Part shown: positions 7,513 to 15,186 of the stretch, in pieces
Layout: every line of letters starts with the position of its first letter
Numbering within the stretch: the first letter of the stretch is position 1
NCBI GenBank assembly: GCA_964558715.1
Contig: CAZLFD010000022.1
Span: 1 to 24,257, forward strand
DNA from: JBGSOV01 sp964558715
GTDB taxonomy: Bacteria > Patescibacteriota > Gracilibacteria > CAIRYL01 > GCA-016699755
Direction of reading: 5' to 3'
Length of the DNA stretch: 24,257 bases
The notes under the pieces: model-generated
Databases searched by the model: none
The model's input: the letters and a program-made list of their open reading frames with translations, nothing else
What the model was told of the DNA's origin: nothing
Made by a program: the position numbers and the translations under genes

Positions 7513-9051
7513 CTACATCACCTCCTGCATTTTCGGGCGATACTGCAATGCCTCGGCCACATGCGCTACTTCAACGGCTGCGGAATCGCCGAGGTCGGCA
7601 ATGGTACGCGCTACTTTTAAGATGCGATGGTACCCACGGGCAGAGAGGTTAAACTGTTGCATCGCCTGGCGCAAAATATCTTTTGCGGTATCATCGATGG
7701 GGCAATGCGACTCTATATCACCCACGCCCATTTCAGAGTTAGTGGTGATGGGCGTTTTCGTAAAACGTGCTGCTTGGCGGGCGCGAGCAGCCTGCACACG
7801 CGCCGATATTTGAGGTGACGTTTCACCGGTGCGCTCGCCAGAGAGTTTATCGAATTTAACCGGTGAAATGTCGACATACAAATCGATACGGTCGAGCAGC
7901 GGGCCGGAGATGCGCTTTTGGTAACGGGCGATGCTGCTGCCGTTGCACGAGCAATCTTTTTCGGAATCGGGCACATTGTAGTAACCGCAGGGACACGGGT
8001 TCATCGCCGCGAGCAGGGTAAAATGAGCCGGAAATTTGAGGCTGCCTTGCGCGCGCGAAATGGTGATCTCGCGGTCTTCGAGCGGCTGACGCAGTACTTC
8101 GAGCACTTGTGCAGGAAACTCGGGGAGCTCATCTAAGAACAAAACGCCTTTGTGCGCGAGGGAGATTTCACCCGGTTTGATCTGCCCGCCACCACCGACG
8201 ATCGAAACAGCGCTCGCCGTATGGTGTACAACGCGAAACGGGCGGTTGGCAGGCAGCGGCCTGTCGCTGGGGAGCATGCCGGCAATTGAGTAGACCTGGG
8301 CGACTTCCATCGCTTCTTCGCGCAAAAGTTCAGGCAGGATGCCGCGGAAGGCTTTTGCCATTAAGGTTTTTCCCGCGCCGGGTGAGCCGTTCAGGAGCAG
8401 GTTGTGCGCGCCAGCGGCAGCGATTTCGAGCGCTCGTTTCGCGTGCTCTTGCCCACGAACAGTACTAAAACATGGGATGGATTCATCGACAAACACATAG
8501 TCGCGGTAATCTGCCGGCTCCATCGGCGTGATCTTTTCATCGGTATACAGGTGATCGACGAGTTGGCGAATATCGTGCACCGGAATCACTTCGATACCAA
8601 CGGCAAGCGAGGCTTCTTTTGCAGATTCTTCAGGAACATAGATTCGTTTTTTTTCAAGTCGCTCGGCAGAAAGCGCCATCGGCAACATGCCATTTACATG
8701 CCGCAAACTACCATCAAGTGCGAGCTCACCCACAAACACTGCCTCTTCGAATTCTGCCAGCGGTTCGATCTGCCCACTGCTGATCATAATGCCAAGCGCT
8801 ATCGGCAAATCAAACGCCGGGCCGCTTTTGCGCACGTCTGCAGGGGCGAGTGAAGCGGTGATTTTAGTGGAGGGGAAACTATAGCCAGAATTTTTAACAG
8901 CACTGCGCACCCGCTCGCGCGATTCGTGTACGGCGGCATCACCCAGGCCGACCACGGTAAAATTAGGCAAGCCGCGGTGAATATCGGTTTCGATGTCGAC
9001 GAGCATAGAATCGATACCGACAGTGGCGAGCGATTTGATTTTAGCAAGCAC
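7513..9051 (-). CDS. comM: YifB/ComM family Mg-chelatase-like AAA+ ATPase
   Basis: A 512-residue ComM-type hexameric helicase; in Vibrio and relatives ComM promotes branch migration during natural transformation. Order: an N-terminal LonB-like domain (VGIDSMLVDIETDIHRGLPNFTVVGL, then APADVRKSGPAFDLPIALG); a ChlI ATPase core with Walker A GSPGAGKT (about 219-227) and Walker B GVLFLDELPEF (about 300-310); and the family cysteine cluster NPCPCGYYN...DCSC near 351-370 with SGPLLDRIDLYVDI. The C-terminal Mg-chelatase domain carries LSARGYHRILKVARTIADL. I chose the GTG at 9049-9051 because the protein then begins VLAKIKSLATVGID as in homologues; a frame to 9153 adds 34 unrelated residues. A long palindrome lies 21 bp upstream. 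Confidence 0.93.
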   Translation of the reverse strand: MLAKIKSLATVGIDSMLVDIETDIHRGLPNFTVVGLGDAAVHESRERVRSAVKNSGYSFPSTKITASLAPADVRKSGPAFDLPIALGIMISSGQIEPLAEFEEAVFVGELALDGSLRHVNGMLPMALSAERLEKKRIYVPEESAKEASLAVGIEVIPVHDIRQLVDHLYTDEKITPMEPADYRDYVFVDESIPCFSTVRGQEHAKRALEIAAAGAHNLLLNGSPGAGKTLMAKAFRGILPELLREEAMEVAQVYSIAGMLPSDRPLPANRPFRVVHHTASAVSIVGGGGQIKPGEISLAHKGVLFLDELPEFPAQVLEVLRQPLEDREITISRAQGSLKFPAHFTLLAAMNPCPCGYYNVPDSEKDCSCNGSSIARYQKRISGPLLDRIDLYVDISPVKFDKLSGERTGETSPQISARVQAARARQAARFTKTPITTNSEMGVGDIESHCPIDDTAKDILRQAMQQFNLSARGYHRILKVARTIADLGDSAAVEVAHVAEALQYRPKMQEVM

Positions 9052-9071
9052 GCGTAAAGGAAAACAGTAAT

Positions 9072-9097
9072 GATAATTTTGCCATGCAAAAATTATC
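9072..9097 (-). promoter_or_regulatory. Palindrome upstream of comM
   Basis: GATAATTTTGC (9072-9082), a 3-nt centre, then GCAAAAATTATC (9086-9097): 11 paired bases with one extra A. It lies 21 nt before the comM GTG and overlaps a GATAAT box read on the minus strand. It could be an operator or an mRNA hairpin that controls comM. Confidence 0.4.
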
Positions 9098-9153
9098 TTG
9101 TCATGTTTCTTTATTCTGGATTTATGTTCCGTGCATATCACATCTATATCCAA

Positions 9154-9380
9154 TGTGGTTTGTGCGCATCATAAAAAACATAAAATGCAAATTTAGTCTG
9201 TAATTACGTCACACCTGCCAAAGGTGAAGCTTTGGGAGGATGCAGGGGCTCGTATTTTTAGAATGAAGGAAATTCTTTCGTATCAAACAAGATTTCTGTT
9301 TCTAGCCCAAAAACCACACCTACGACAGGAATGACGTAGCGTGCAGGAGGAGCGATTTCTGCTTGCTGATAGATTTCCCC
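9154..9380. other. Intergenic region between comM and infC
   Basis: No gene is convincing here. It contains a bulged stem-loop (9214-9246): CCTGC pairs with GCAGG and CAAAG with CTTTG around a GTGAAG loop, with a 7-nt bulge on the 3' side. A degenerate dispersed repeat (9288-9336) follows. An in-frame GTG extension of infC begins at 9341 but is not family-like. Confidence 0.45.
9288..9336 (+). repeat. Degenerate GGAATGACG-type dispersed repeat
   Basis: The segment starts CAAGATTTCTG and ends ACGACAGGAATGACG, matching the outline of the widespread intergenic element with CAAGATTTCTGG...GCGGGAATGACG ends. The central stem is eroded. A related fragment (AGAGAATGACGAAG) is near position 80-95. 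The similarity is from memory of the repeat type, not from a search. Confidence 0.35.
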
Positions 9381-9410
9381 TTGACGAAACGGGACAAAAA
9401 GCGGGAAGAT
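9381..9410 (+). promoter_or_regulatory. Candidate promoter of infC-rpmI-rplT
   Basis: TTGACG (9381-9386), an 18-nt spacer and GAAGAT (9405-9410). This resembles the groE promoter in this window (TTGACA, 18 nt, CAAGAT). The predicted start near 9417 gives a leader of about 20 nt to the TTG at 9437. Confidence 0.35.
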
Positions 9411-9436
9411 ACCATGCGCCTTTTTCCCCGGAATTT

Positions 9437-9985
9437 TTGGCTGACCATCGCTATCGTAAAAACGACGAGATCAATGTAACAGAAGTGTTTCTTGTCGATG
9501 AAAACGGCGAAAAAATCGGCAAAACACCGACGGAAAAAGCATTGGCAATGGCCGAGAAAAAAGAGCTCGACCTGGTCGAGGTAGCGGCCAACGCCCGCCC
9601 GCCTGTCTGCCGCTTGATGGACTTTGGCAATTTTCTCTTCGAACAGAAGAAAAAAGACAAAGCACAGCGCAAGGCCGGCAAGGCAATCGCCATGAAAGGC
9701 GTCCGCTTTGGCATCCGCATCTCTGCTCACGACTTCGAAGTCAAACTCAAGTCTGCCCGCAAGTTTCTCGAGAAAGGCCACCCTGTACGCGCACTCCTCC
9801 TCTTTCGCGGCCGAGAGATCGTTCATGAAGAACTGGGGCACCAAAAGATGAAAGAGTTCGCCGCAGCGCTCGAAGATATCGCAAAAGTCGAGCAGACAGC
9901 GAAAAAGCAGGGCCGCCAAATCACTATGCTGCTAGCTCCGCAAAAGAATCCGAGCAAGAAGAAGACAGACGAAGACGACGAATAA
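9437..9985 (+). CDS. infC: Translation initiation factor IF-3
   Basis: Binds the 30S subunit, blocks 50S joining and proofreads initiator tRNA. The N domain has the IF-3 opening RKNDEINVTEVFLVDENGEK, then the linker start PPVCRLMDFGNFLFEQKKK and the C-terminal domain KGVRFGIRISAHDFEVKLKSARKFLEKGHPVRALLLFRGREIVH. The start is uncertain: no ATG precedes RKND in frame. The TTG at 9437 gives 182 residues, the family length, and follows a candidate promoter. A GTG at 9341 would add 32 residues unlike IF-3 and would start inside a degenerate repeat. A non-canonical start would be typical, as infC commonly uses rare start codons for autoregulation. It leads the rpmI-rplT operon (18-nt gap). Confidence 0.93.
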   Translation: MADHRYRKNDEINVTEVFLVDENGEKIGKTPTEKALAMAEKKELDLVEVAANARPPVCRLMDFGNFLFEQKKKDKAQRKAGKAIAMKGVRFGIRISAHDFEVKLKSARKFLEKGHPVRALLLFRGREIVHEELGHQKMKEFAAALEDIAKVEQTAKKQGRQITMLLAPQKNPSKKKTDEDDE

Positions 9986-10003
9986 TTCCTCTTTTTAACT
10001 TTT

Positions 10004-10219
10004 ATGCCACTCAGACCAGGCAAAACCGGTAAGCAAAAGACCAAGTCTGCTGCGAAAAAACGCATCCGCACAACAGGATCCGGCAAACTCGCGCACGAAA
10101 AAGTGGCGCACAATCACCTGCTTTTACAAAAGAGTGCTCGCCAAAAGAACCTAGCCAGCAAAGTGACGCTGATTCCAAAAGGCTTCACCGATGTGCTCAA
10201 AAAACTGCTTCGCAAGTAA
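10004..10219 (+). CDS. rpmI: Ribosomal protein bL35
   Basis: A 71-residue basic protein of the large ribosomal subunit. The family core is clear: KQKTKSAAKKRIRTTGSGKLAHEKV, then HNHLLLQKSARQKNLASK, ending in a hydrophobic/basic helix (VLKKLLRK). The N-terminus is a few residues longer than in typical L35 (MPLRPGKTGKQKTK versus MPKLKTK). It sits in the conserved infC-rpmI-rplT order. Its leader CCTCTTTTTAACTTTT has no Shine-Dalgarno. Confidence 0.94.
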   Translation: MPLRPGKTGKQKTKSAAKKRIRTTGSGKLAHEKVAHNHLLLQKSARQKNLASKVTLIPKGFTDVLKKLLRK

Positions 10220-10244
10220 ACTCCACTGATTTTTTTATCATCTC

Positions 10245-10589
10245 ATGAGAACCACCAATAGCCCCGCGCGTAAACGCCGCCATAAGAAGATTCTTAAGCT
10301 CGCCAAAGGGTATCGTTGGGGGCGGAAAAATCTTTACCGATTAGCCAAGAACGCTGTCACCAAGGCGGGGCAACACGCCTATGCGCACCGTCGCACCAAA
10401 AAACGTGATTTCCGCCAATTATGGATTCTGCGTATTTCTGCCGCACTTAGTAAGCATGATATGCAGTACTCTCGCTTTATGCACCAGCTCACGTTGAAAA
10501 AAGTGGTTATTAACCGCAAAATGCTCGCCGATATCGCCGTGCGCAATCCGGAAGTGTTTGAGGATATCGTAAAAGCAGCGAAAGCGTAA
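10245..10589 (+). CDS. rplT: Ribosomal protein bL20
   Basis: A 114-residue rRNA-binding assembly protein of the 50S subunit. It shows the L20 signature: a long basic N-terminal helix with RKRRHKKILKLAKGYRWGRKNLYRLAKNAV, then RTKKRDFRQLWILRISAAL and a C-terminal domain ending VRNPEVFEDIVKAAKA. In many bacteria L20 represses this operon through a leader mRNA; no clear L20-like pseudoknot leader can be identified here. The start ATG (10245) follows a T-rich leader (GATTTTTTTATCATCTC). An intrinsic terminator follows 19 nt after the stop. Confidence 0.96.
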   Translation: MRTTNSPARKRRHKKILKLAKGYRWGRKNLYRLAKNAVTKAGQHAYAHRRTKKRDFRQLWILRISAALSKHDMQYSRFMHQLTLKKVVINRKMLADIAVRNPEVFEDIVKAAKA

Positions 10590-10608
10590 GCTGCAAGTTG
10601 TAAGAATT

Positions 10609-10617
10609 AGCCACAAG
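10609..10617. repeat. 9-bp direct repeat, copy 1
   Basis: AGCCACAAG here and again at 11479-11487 flanks the nucleotidyltransferase gene exactly. This resembles a target-site duplication, although chance or a functional reason is possible. Confidence 0.4.
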
Positions 10618-10659
10618 ATATTTTATGCCTTTGCCTTATAAAATTTGTGGCTTTCTTTT
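10609..10659 (+). terminator. Intrinsic terminator of the infC operon
   Basis: AGCCACAA (10609-10616), a 3-nt bulge, ATTTTAT (10620-10626), an 11-nt loop, then ATAAAAT (10638-10644) and TTGTGGCT (10645-10652), followed by TTCTTTT. Fifteen base pairs form. The hairpin overlaps the last codons and stop of the opposing nucleotidyltransferase gene. Confidence 0.7.
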
Positions 10660-11435
10660 ATAACATACTCTAGAAAATCCAAGGTACGTGAGAAATCTTC
10701 AGAATTTGCGGGTTGTTGCACGGTTTTTTCAGGCTGAACTCTGCCAGACCAAGATTTGTCAATCAGATCCTTCCAAGTAGAATCTAGATTTTTCTTTGCC
10801 CACTCAGCCCCAGCACGTTTCGAGTTGTTTTCCCCGGTTTTTAAATCATGCAACATGCGGCAATAGTTCAATACAATAAAGCATTGGTAAAATTGATTTG
10901 CCCACGGCTTTGGGTTGGCGAGGATTGTTGCACCCCAGTCTGTTAATGTGGTAAAAATATCTTTTTGTAATTCGTCTGTTGTTATAGGGTTTACCAAGGC
11001 TTTTGGTGGAGACCCTTTCAAGATTACACCCTTCTTTCGCAACGTCCAACGTACTAAAATCGTGTTACAATGATTTGAAAGAACCAGTGTGTCACTGCCA
11101 TTGTCTAAATACCAAACTTTTTCTCCACAGTGTTTTTTATCCTTAATGATTTTTTGCGGGAAGTAAGAGCCCTCCATATGTCGAGCCCAATATGAAGACT
11201 GCCTAAAAATCTTTTTATGCACCTCCTGTAATTCCGTCAGCTGTTTTTCAGTAATCTCTTTCTGAATGATGACAATGAAATCCACATCACTGTTACTGTC
11301 AAAGTCACCAACAGCAAAAGAGCCCTGCAAATAAACTCCGACAAGATCACTTCTAAAAACTGAATCAAGCTTGTCTACAAAGTCTGCCAAAACTGTATTT
11401 AAATCTGAATAAGGCGTAGGTGCTCCCTCTGTCAT
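10623..11435 (-). CDS. Nucleotidyltransferase, aminoglycoside adenylyltransferase-like (AadA/DUF4111 type)
   Basis: A 270-residue Pol-beta-superfamily nucleotidyltransferase. The catalytic motif is at residues 38-53: GS (38-39) in LQGSFAVGDFDSNSDVDF, with metal-binding Asp50 and Asp52. The rest (ILVRWTLRKKGVILKG, then WANQFYQCFIVLNYCRMLHDLKTG) resembles the helical C-terminal domain of streptomycin/spectinomycin adenylyltransferases, but drug modification is not demonstrated and the substrate is unknown. I prefer the ATG at 11433-11435 over one at 11486, because a CATAAT promoter lies between them. The gene is visibly more AT-rich than its neighbours and flanked by 9-bp direct repeats, suggesting acquisition. 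Its 3' end doubles as part of the infC operon terminator. Confidence 0.75.
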   Translation of the reverse strand: MTEGAPTPYSDLNTVLADFVDKLDSVFRSDLVGVYLQGSFAVGDFDSNSDVDFIVIIQKEITEKQLTELQEVHKKIFRQSSYWARHMEGSYFPQKIIKDKKHCGEKVWYLDNGSDTLVLSNHCNTILVRWTLRKKGVILKGSPPKALVNPITTDELQKDIFTTLTDWGATILANPKPWANQFYQCFIVLNYCRMLHDLKTGENNSKRAGAEWAKKNLDSTWKDLIDKSWSGRVQPEKTVQQPANSEDFSRTLDFLEYVIKESHKFYKAKA

Positions 11436-11457
11436 TCGATATGGCGATAACAGAGTA

Positions 11458-11486
11458 ATTATGCCCAATGTAAAATCAAGCCACAA
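11458..11486 (-). promoter_or_regulatory. Candidate promoter of the nucleotidyltransferase gene
   Basis: On the minus strand: TTGTGG (11481-11486), 17-nt spacer, CATAAT (11458-11463, five of six). Predicted start near 11451, about 15 nt before the ATG. The -35 lies within the 9-bp repeat. Confidence 0.4.
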
Positions 11487-11487
11487 G
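11479..11487. repeat. 9-bp direct repeat, copy 2
   Basis: AGCCACAAG, identical to 10609-10617. Just outside the pair, GCAAGTTGTAAGA (10593-10605) recurs inverted around 11510-11524 (TCTTAAAACTTGC), so the gene may have landed in an older hairpin. Confidence 0.4.
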
Positions 11488-11527
11488 TAAATCAGGTTTC
11501 TTATTCCTTACATCTTAAAACTTGCGA

Positions 11528-13330
11528 CTAGTTGAGTTGTTCTGCCACTAAAATCAAGCGGTCTTTCGCGGTGCCGATTGGCGTGCAGGTCATCAGCGTG
11601 GCAATCTTTTCGTTTGTCGGCTGCTTGAGCACGCTTGTTTCTTCTGGCGGCACCACTTTGCGTTCGCGGATGCGATATTTATAGATATCTTGCTCCCAGA
11701 AAATGGTAAACTCATCACCTACTTCAAGGTCGTGCAAACGCGCGAAAACATCTTTGTATTTACCGCCATCCCAGAAGTAATATGAGCTGTGTCCGGTGAT
11801 AAAAACATTACCCAGTTGCCCGGGTTCGGCTGTGCCAGGGTAGTGGACGACACCGTCTTTTAGCCCAGTCTGGATATCTTTCTCGAGTTGATCCCAGTCA
11901 GACTTTAGCAGTGACTGTGGAGAAATTCCGACGATTGGAATGTTTTGCCCCATTTTGGGGATAACGATGCGGTTTTCGAGGGGTGCTGGACGAATAGCAA
12001 GCGCCGGAAAGGTTTTATGCGTTTCGCGTTTCATGCCCGCAGTCGGCAAGATGGGCATCGCTTTTTCTACCATGTTCGAGGATTCGGCAACCTTTTCTAA
12101 AGCGAATTGTTTTTCTGTCGATGCAACCGGATCGATGCGTGCCATCATCAACTGCGAAAGCGCCGGCGCATTCATCACCGAAAACGAGATGCCGAAAATA
12201 GCCGCACTGGTAACAGCAAATTTGGTGACTTCACCGATGGCCCCTTTTAAAAACGCTTTGCGCTTGGTGCGTTTTTGCTTGGTAAGATACCGACGGCCTT
12301 GTAGGGTGTGGTGCGGAGCAAGTTTGGCAGTCTGCAAGCGGCGTTTTTCAGCGAGTTCTTTTTCGACCTCTTCTTTGGGGCGCAGCTTGCCGAGCCCGGC
12401 AAAATCTTTGCGAGTCAGGTCGATGACAAGCTGAATCCGCTGAGCACATTCGCGCTGCACTATTTCGCAAGCGATTTTTTGTTGACGCATTTCACCTTCT
12501 GGAATGGCTTCTGTGTCTGTAGAGCGAGTCGAAGGAACATGCTTCTTTGGGGTAGGCAGTGATATTGGCAAAACTCGGCTCTGATGATTCACTGCCGCAT
12601 CGGTTTCAGGAATACTGAAACGCGACATCTTTCCGATTGGTTGGTCTTTTTTTTCTAACTTTGGAATAAAGTTTGTTGTGCATTCGTCATCTAAGATTTG
12701 CGAGAGTGGAACTGCCTTTGTGATGGTGTCTCGCTTAGCAATCTGAGCAATCGATTCTTTGGTGGTAGTCTTGACCGATGGTACAGTAGGCGGAGTCATC
12801 AATGGCACCCGCTCGGTACCGATAATCACGCTTGCAACTGACTTCTTTTGCAGTGCAGAGTCAATGCGCAACGAATCTGTCGTTTGAGTATTTTGCACTA
12901 ATGCTTGTGCAGGAATAGTGATTGATTTTGTATTATTGGTTTCAATCTGCCTGGTCGTTTTTGCAGGAGGGGCAAGCGCTATCGACTCGCTATGTTTGAT
13001 GTGCATCTGCTTTACTGGCGCAGCAGTAAGGTTGGAATGTGGCGATAAGGGGTCGCCAAGAGAGCCGGTCAGTCGTGCCTTGCGCGAGAGGCGGCTAGCG
13101 GTAACACGATGTGGAATGTGCAAAAAGGTGACGGATTCCTGTTTTTTATGCGGAATATGGAATTTGGCTTCTGCTTTTGGTTGTTCGTGGTGAACCGTCT
13201 TTTCTTCAGCGATTGGTACTTGTAATTCGGGAGTATCGAGGAGCGGCTGCTCGATAAAGCGCCAAAGCTCTTCTTTATGAGGCCTGGAACGAAAGAAATC
13301 ATCCGAGTAATGGTGATTGTTTTGGTTCAT
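11528..13330 (-). CDS. Membrane sortase with a long cytoplasmic N-terminal region
   Basis: A 600-residue protein with a sortase domain at its C-terminus. Residues 1-370 are polar, rich in basic stretches, proline and Thr/Ser, and look disordered. A basic segment (RRYLTKQKRTKRKAFLKG) precedes one membrane helix at about 371-392. The extracytoplasmic sortase domain (about 455-600) begins ENRIVIPKMGQNIPIVG. It has catalytic His514 (ITGHSSYYFW), Cys582 (LMTCTPIGTAKD) and Arg591 (DRLILVAE). Sortases cleave sorting signals and attach proteins to surface acceptors. I prefer the ATG at 13328-13330; it follows a perfect TATAAT and has a weak GGAG upstream. The tail is far longer than in ordinary sortases (about 200-300 residues total). 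No sortase substrate is seen in the window. Confidence 0.85.
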   Translation of the reverse strand: MNQNNHHYSDDFFRSRPHKEELWRFIEQPLLDTPELQVPIAEEKTVHHEQPKAEAKFHIPHKKQESVTFLHIPHRVTASRLSRKARLTGSLGDPLSPHSNLTAAPVKQMHIKHSESIALAPPAKTTRQIETNNTKSITIPAQALVQNTQTTDSLRIDSALQKKSVASVIIGTERVPLMTPPTVPSVKTTTKESIAQIAKRDTITKAVPLSQILDDECTTNFIPKLEKKDQPIGKMSRFSIPETDAAVNHQSRVLPISLPTPKKHVPSTRSTDTEAIPEGEMRQQKIACEIVQRECAQRIQLVIDLTRKDFAGLGKLRPKEEVEKELAEKRRLQTAKLAPHHTLQGRRYLTKQKRTKRKAFLKGAIGEVTKFAVTSAAIFGISFSVMNAPALSQLMMARIDPVASTEKQFALEKVAESSNMVEKAMPILPTAGMKRETHKTFPALAIRPAPLENRIVIPKMGQNIPIVGISPQSLLKSDWDQLEKDIQTGLKDGVVHYPGTAEPGQLGNVFITGHSSYYFWDGGKYKDVFARLHDLEVGDEFTIFWEQDIYKYRIRERKVVPPEETSVLKQPTNEKIATLMTCTPIGTAKDRLILVAEQLN

Positions 13331-13357
13331 GTGAGTCGTGCTCCGAATAAAATATTG

Positions 13358-13387
13358 ATTATATATTATTGCACAATTACACGTGAA
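13358..13387 (-). promoter_or_regulatory. Promoter of the sortase gene
   Basis: On the minus strand: TTCACG (13382-13387), an 18-nt spacer and a perfect TATAAT (13358-13363). Predicted start is near 13351, about 20 nt before the ATG at 13330. Confidence 0.6.
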
Positions 13388-13437
13388 TTGGCAACCCGAT
13401 TTCAAGCTATAGGCTTATGCGTTTTAAGGAATAAGAA

Positions 13438-13464
13438 AATGGGCGGAGCAAAGCTCCGCCCATT
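13438..13464 (-). terminator. Intrinsic terminator downstream of groEL
   Basis: AATGGGCGGAGC (13438-13449) pairs perfectly with GCTCCGCCCATT (13453-13464) around a 3-nt loop, a 12-bp stem. Read on the minus strand it runs into TTCTTATTCC, so it should stop groES-groEL transcription before the sortase gene. Confidence 0.75.
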
Positions 13465-13505
13465 CATGTTCTTACAACTTACTGCTTATCGCCTAAGAGG
13501 TTGCC

Positions 13506-15158
13506 TTACATCATGCCGCCCATGCCTCCCATGCCACCCATCGCGGCTGCAGCGGCAGCACTACCATCGTCTTCTTTTTCTGGAACATCGGTAATCGCAG
13601 CATCGCAGGTTAAGAAAACCCATGCCACGCTCGCAGCATTTTGCAATGCAGAGCGGGTGACTTTTTTAGGATCGATAATACCGGCTTTCGACATGTCTTC
13701 ATAGATATCTTTTGCAGCGTTGTAACCCACACCAGCTTTGCTTTCAAAAACTTTTTCGACGATTACGCTGCCTTCTTTTCCGGCATTTTTGGCGATTTGG
13801 CGAGTAGGTGACGAGAGCGCGTGGAACACGATCTGTAGCCCGACTTTTTCGTCATTTTCTTTCGCTGCCTCGATCATCGGGAGCAAGATTTTTGAAGCTT
13901 GCAGTAAAGCCGTACCCCCACCCGCAACAGTGCCTTCTTCAACGGCAGCACGTGTGGCCGAAAGAGCGTCTTCAATACGATGTTTGCGCTCTTTCAATTC
14001 GACTTCGGTCGCAGCACCAACACGAATAATGGCGACTCCACCGGCCAATCGGGCCAAGCGCTCTTGCAGTTTTTCGCGATCATAATCGCTTTTCGTGTTG
14101 TCGATCTCAGCTTTGATCTCGTTAACACGAGCTTCGATTTCTGTAGGATTCCCTGCGCCCTCGACGATGGTCGTATTGTCTTTGCTAGCGATGACTTTGC
14201 GGGCTTCACCCAAATCATCAACAGTCGCCTTTTCGAGCGTCAGACCGACTTCTTCAGAGATAACAGTTCCACCTGTAAGCGCAGCGATATCTTTGAGAAT
14301 TGCCTTGCGGCGATCGCCAAAAGCCGGAGCCTTGATGGCAAGCGTGTTAAAAGTACCACGGAGCTTGTTGACGACCAGGGTGGCAAGTGCATCGCCATCG
14401 ACATCTTCAGCGATGATAACGAGGTCTTTTTTGCCAGACTGAGCCAAAGCTTCAATAAGAGGCAAGATTTCTTGAATCGAAGAGATCTTCTTGTCGGTAA
14501 TCAGGATTTTTGCTTTCTCAAATACCGCATCCATGCGGGCGGTATCGGTGACCATGTACGGTGAGATGTAGCCGTTATCAAACTGCATACCTTCCACGAC
14601 TTCTTTCGAAAGCCCCAGTGTCTGCCCTTCTTCAACGGTGATGACTCCATCGCGGCCGACCATATCCATAACCTCGGCGATCAGTTCGCCGACTTCCTCG
14701 TTTTGCGCAGAGATGGAAGCGACTTGCGCCACCTCTTCTTTGCTATCGATCATCTTCGTGAGTTTCTCGAGCTCTTTTACAACAGCGTCAACGGCTTGCT
14801 GCATGCCGGCTTTTACAACCATCGGATTGGCTCCAGCAACAATATTTTTGAGCCCCTCACTGATCATATGATGTGCGAGCACGGTAGCGGTTGTAGTGCC
14901 ATCTCCAGCAACATCGTTCGTTTTACTGGCTGCTTCTTTCACTAGCTGCGCACCAAGGTCTTCGAGCTTGTCCTTGAATTTGACTTCTTTCGCAATGGTC
15001 ACACCATCGTTGGTGACGGTCGGGCCGCCATAACTTTTTTCAATCGCAACATTGCGCCCCTTGGGGCCCATGGTAACAGCAACTGCTTTCGCGAGTTTGA
15101 TAACACCGGCAAACATTGCATTGCGGGCATCACCGGCAAAATGGATATCTTTAGCCAT
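13506..15158 (-). CDS. groEL: Chaperonin GroEL (Hsp60)
   Basis: A 550-residue chaperonin subunit forming the tetradecameric folding chamber with ATP-driven cycles. It is a full-length textbook GroEL. Visible: MGPKGRNVAIEKSYGGPTVTNDG near residue 30, the nucleotide-site motif GDGTTTATVLAHHM, EDVDGDALATLVVNKLRGT in the apical region, and IRVGAATEVELKERKHRIEDAL. AAVEEGTVAGGGTAL precedes the C-terminal equatorial part, and the protein ends in the GGM-repeat tail MGGMGGMGGMM. It follows groES by 28 nt in one CIRCE-controlled operon and ends at a strong terminator. The leader (TTTTTCTTTTTTTTAACC) lacks a Shine-Dalgarno. Confidence 0.98.
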   Translation of the reverse strand: MAKDIHFAGDARNAMFAGVIKLAKAVAVTMGPKGRNVAIEKSYGGPTVTNDGVTIAKEVKFKDKLEDLGAQLVKEAASKTNDVAGDGTTTATVLAHHMISEGLKNIVAGANPMVVKAGMQQAVDAVVKELEKLTKMIDSKEEVAQVASISAQNEEVGELIAEVMDMVGRDGVITVEEGQTLGLSKEVVEGMQFDNGYISPYMVTDTARMDAVFEKAKILITDKKISSIQEILPLIEALAQSGKKDLVIIAEDVDGDALATLVVNKLRGTFNTLAIKAPAFGDRRKAILKDIAALTGGTVISEEVGLTLEKATVDDLGEARKVIASKDNTTIVEGAGNPTEIEARVNEIKAEIDNTKSDYDREKLQERLARLAGGVAIIRVGAATEVELKERKHRIEDALSATRAAVEEGTVAGGGTALLQASKILLPMIEAAKENDEKVGLQIVFHALSSPTRQIAKNAGKEGSVIVEKVFESKAGVGYNAAKDIYEDMSKAGIIDPKKVTRSALQNAASVAWVFLTCDAAITDVPEKEDDGSAAAAAAMGGMGGMGGMM

Positions 15159-15186
15159 AGTTCAGGTTAAAAAAAAGAAAAACGGA

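Noticed and set aside
9414..9479. Short ATG frame (21 codons) overlapping the infC start, a possible leader peptide
   Set aside because: It starts about where transcription is predicted to begin, has no ribosome site, and mostly reflects the infC codons in another frame.
13738..14564. Long plus-strand ORFs opposite groEL
   Set aside because: They are antisense shadows of a complete, perfectly conserved groEL and have no protein-like features.
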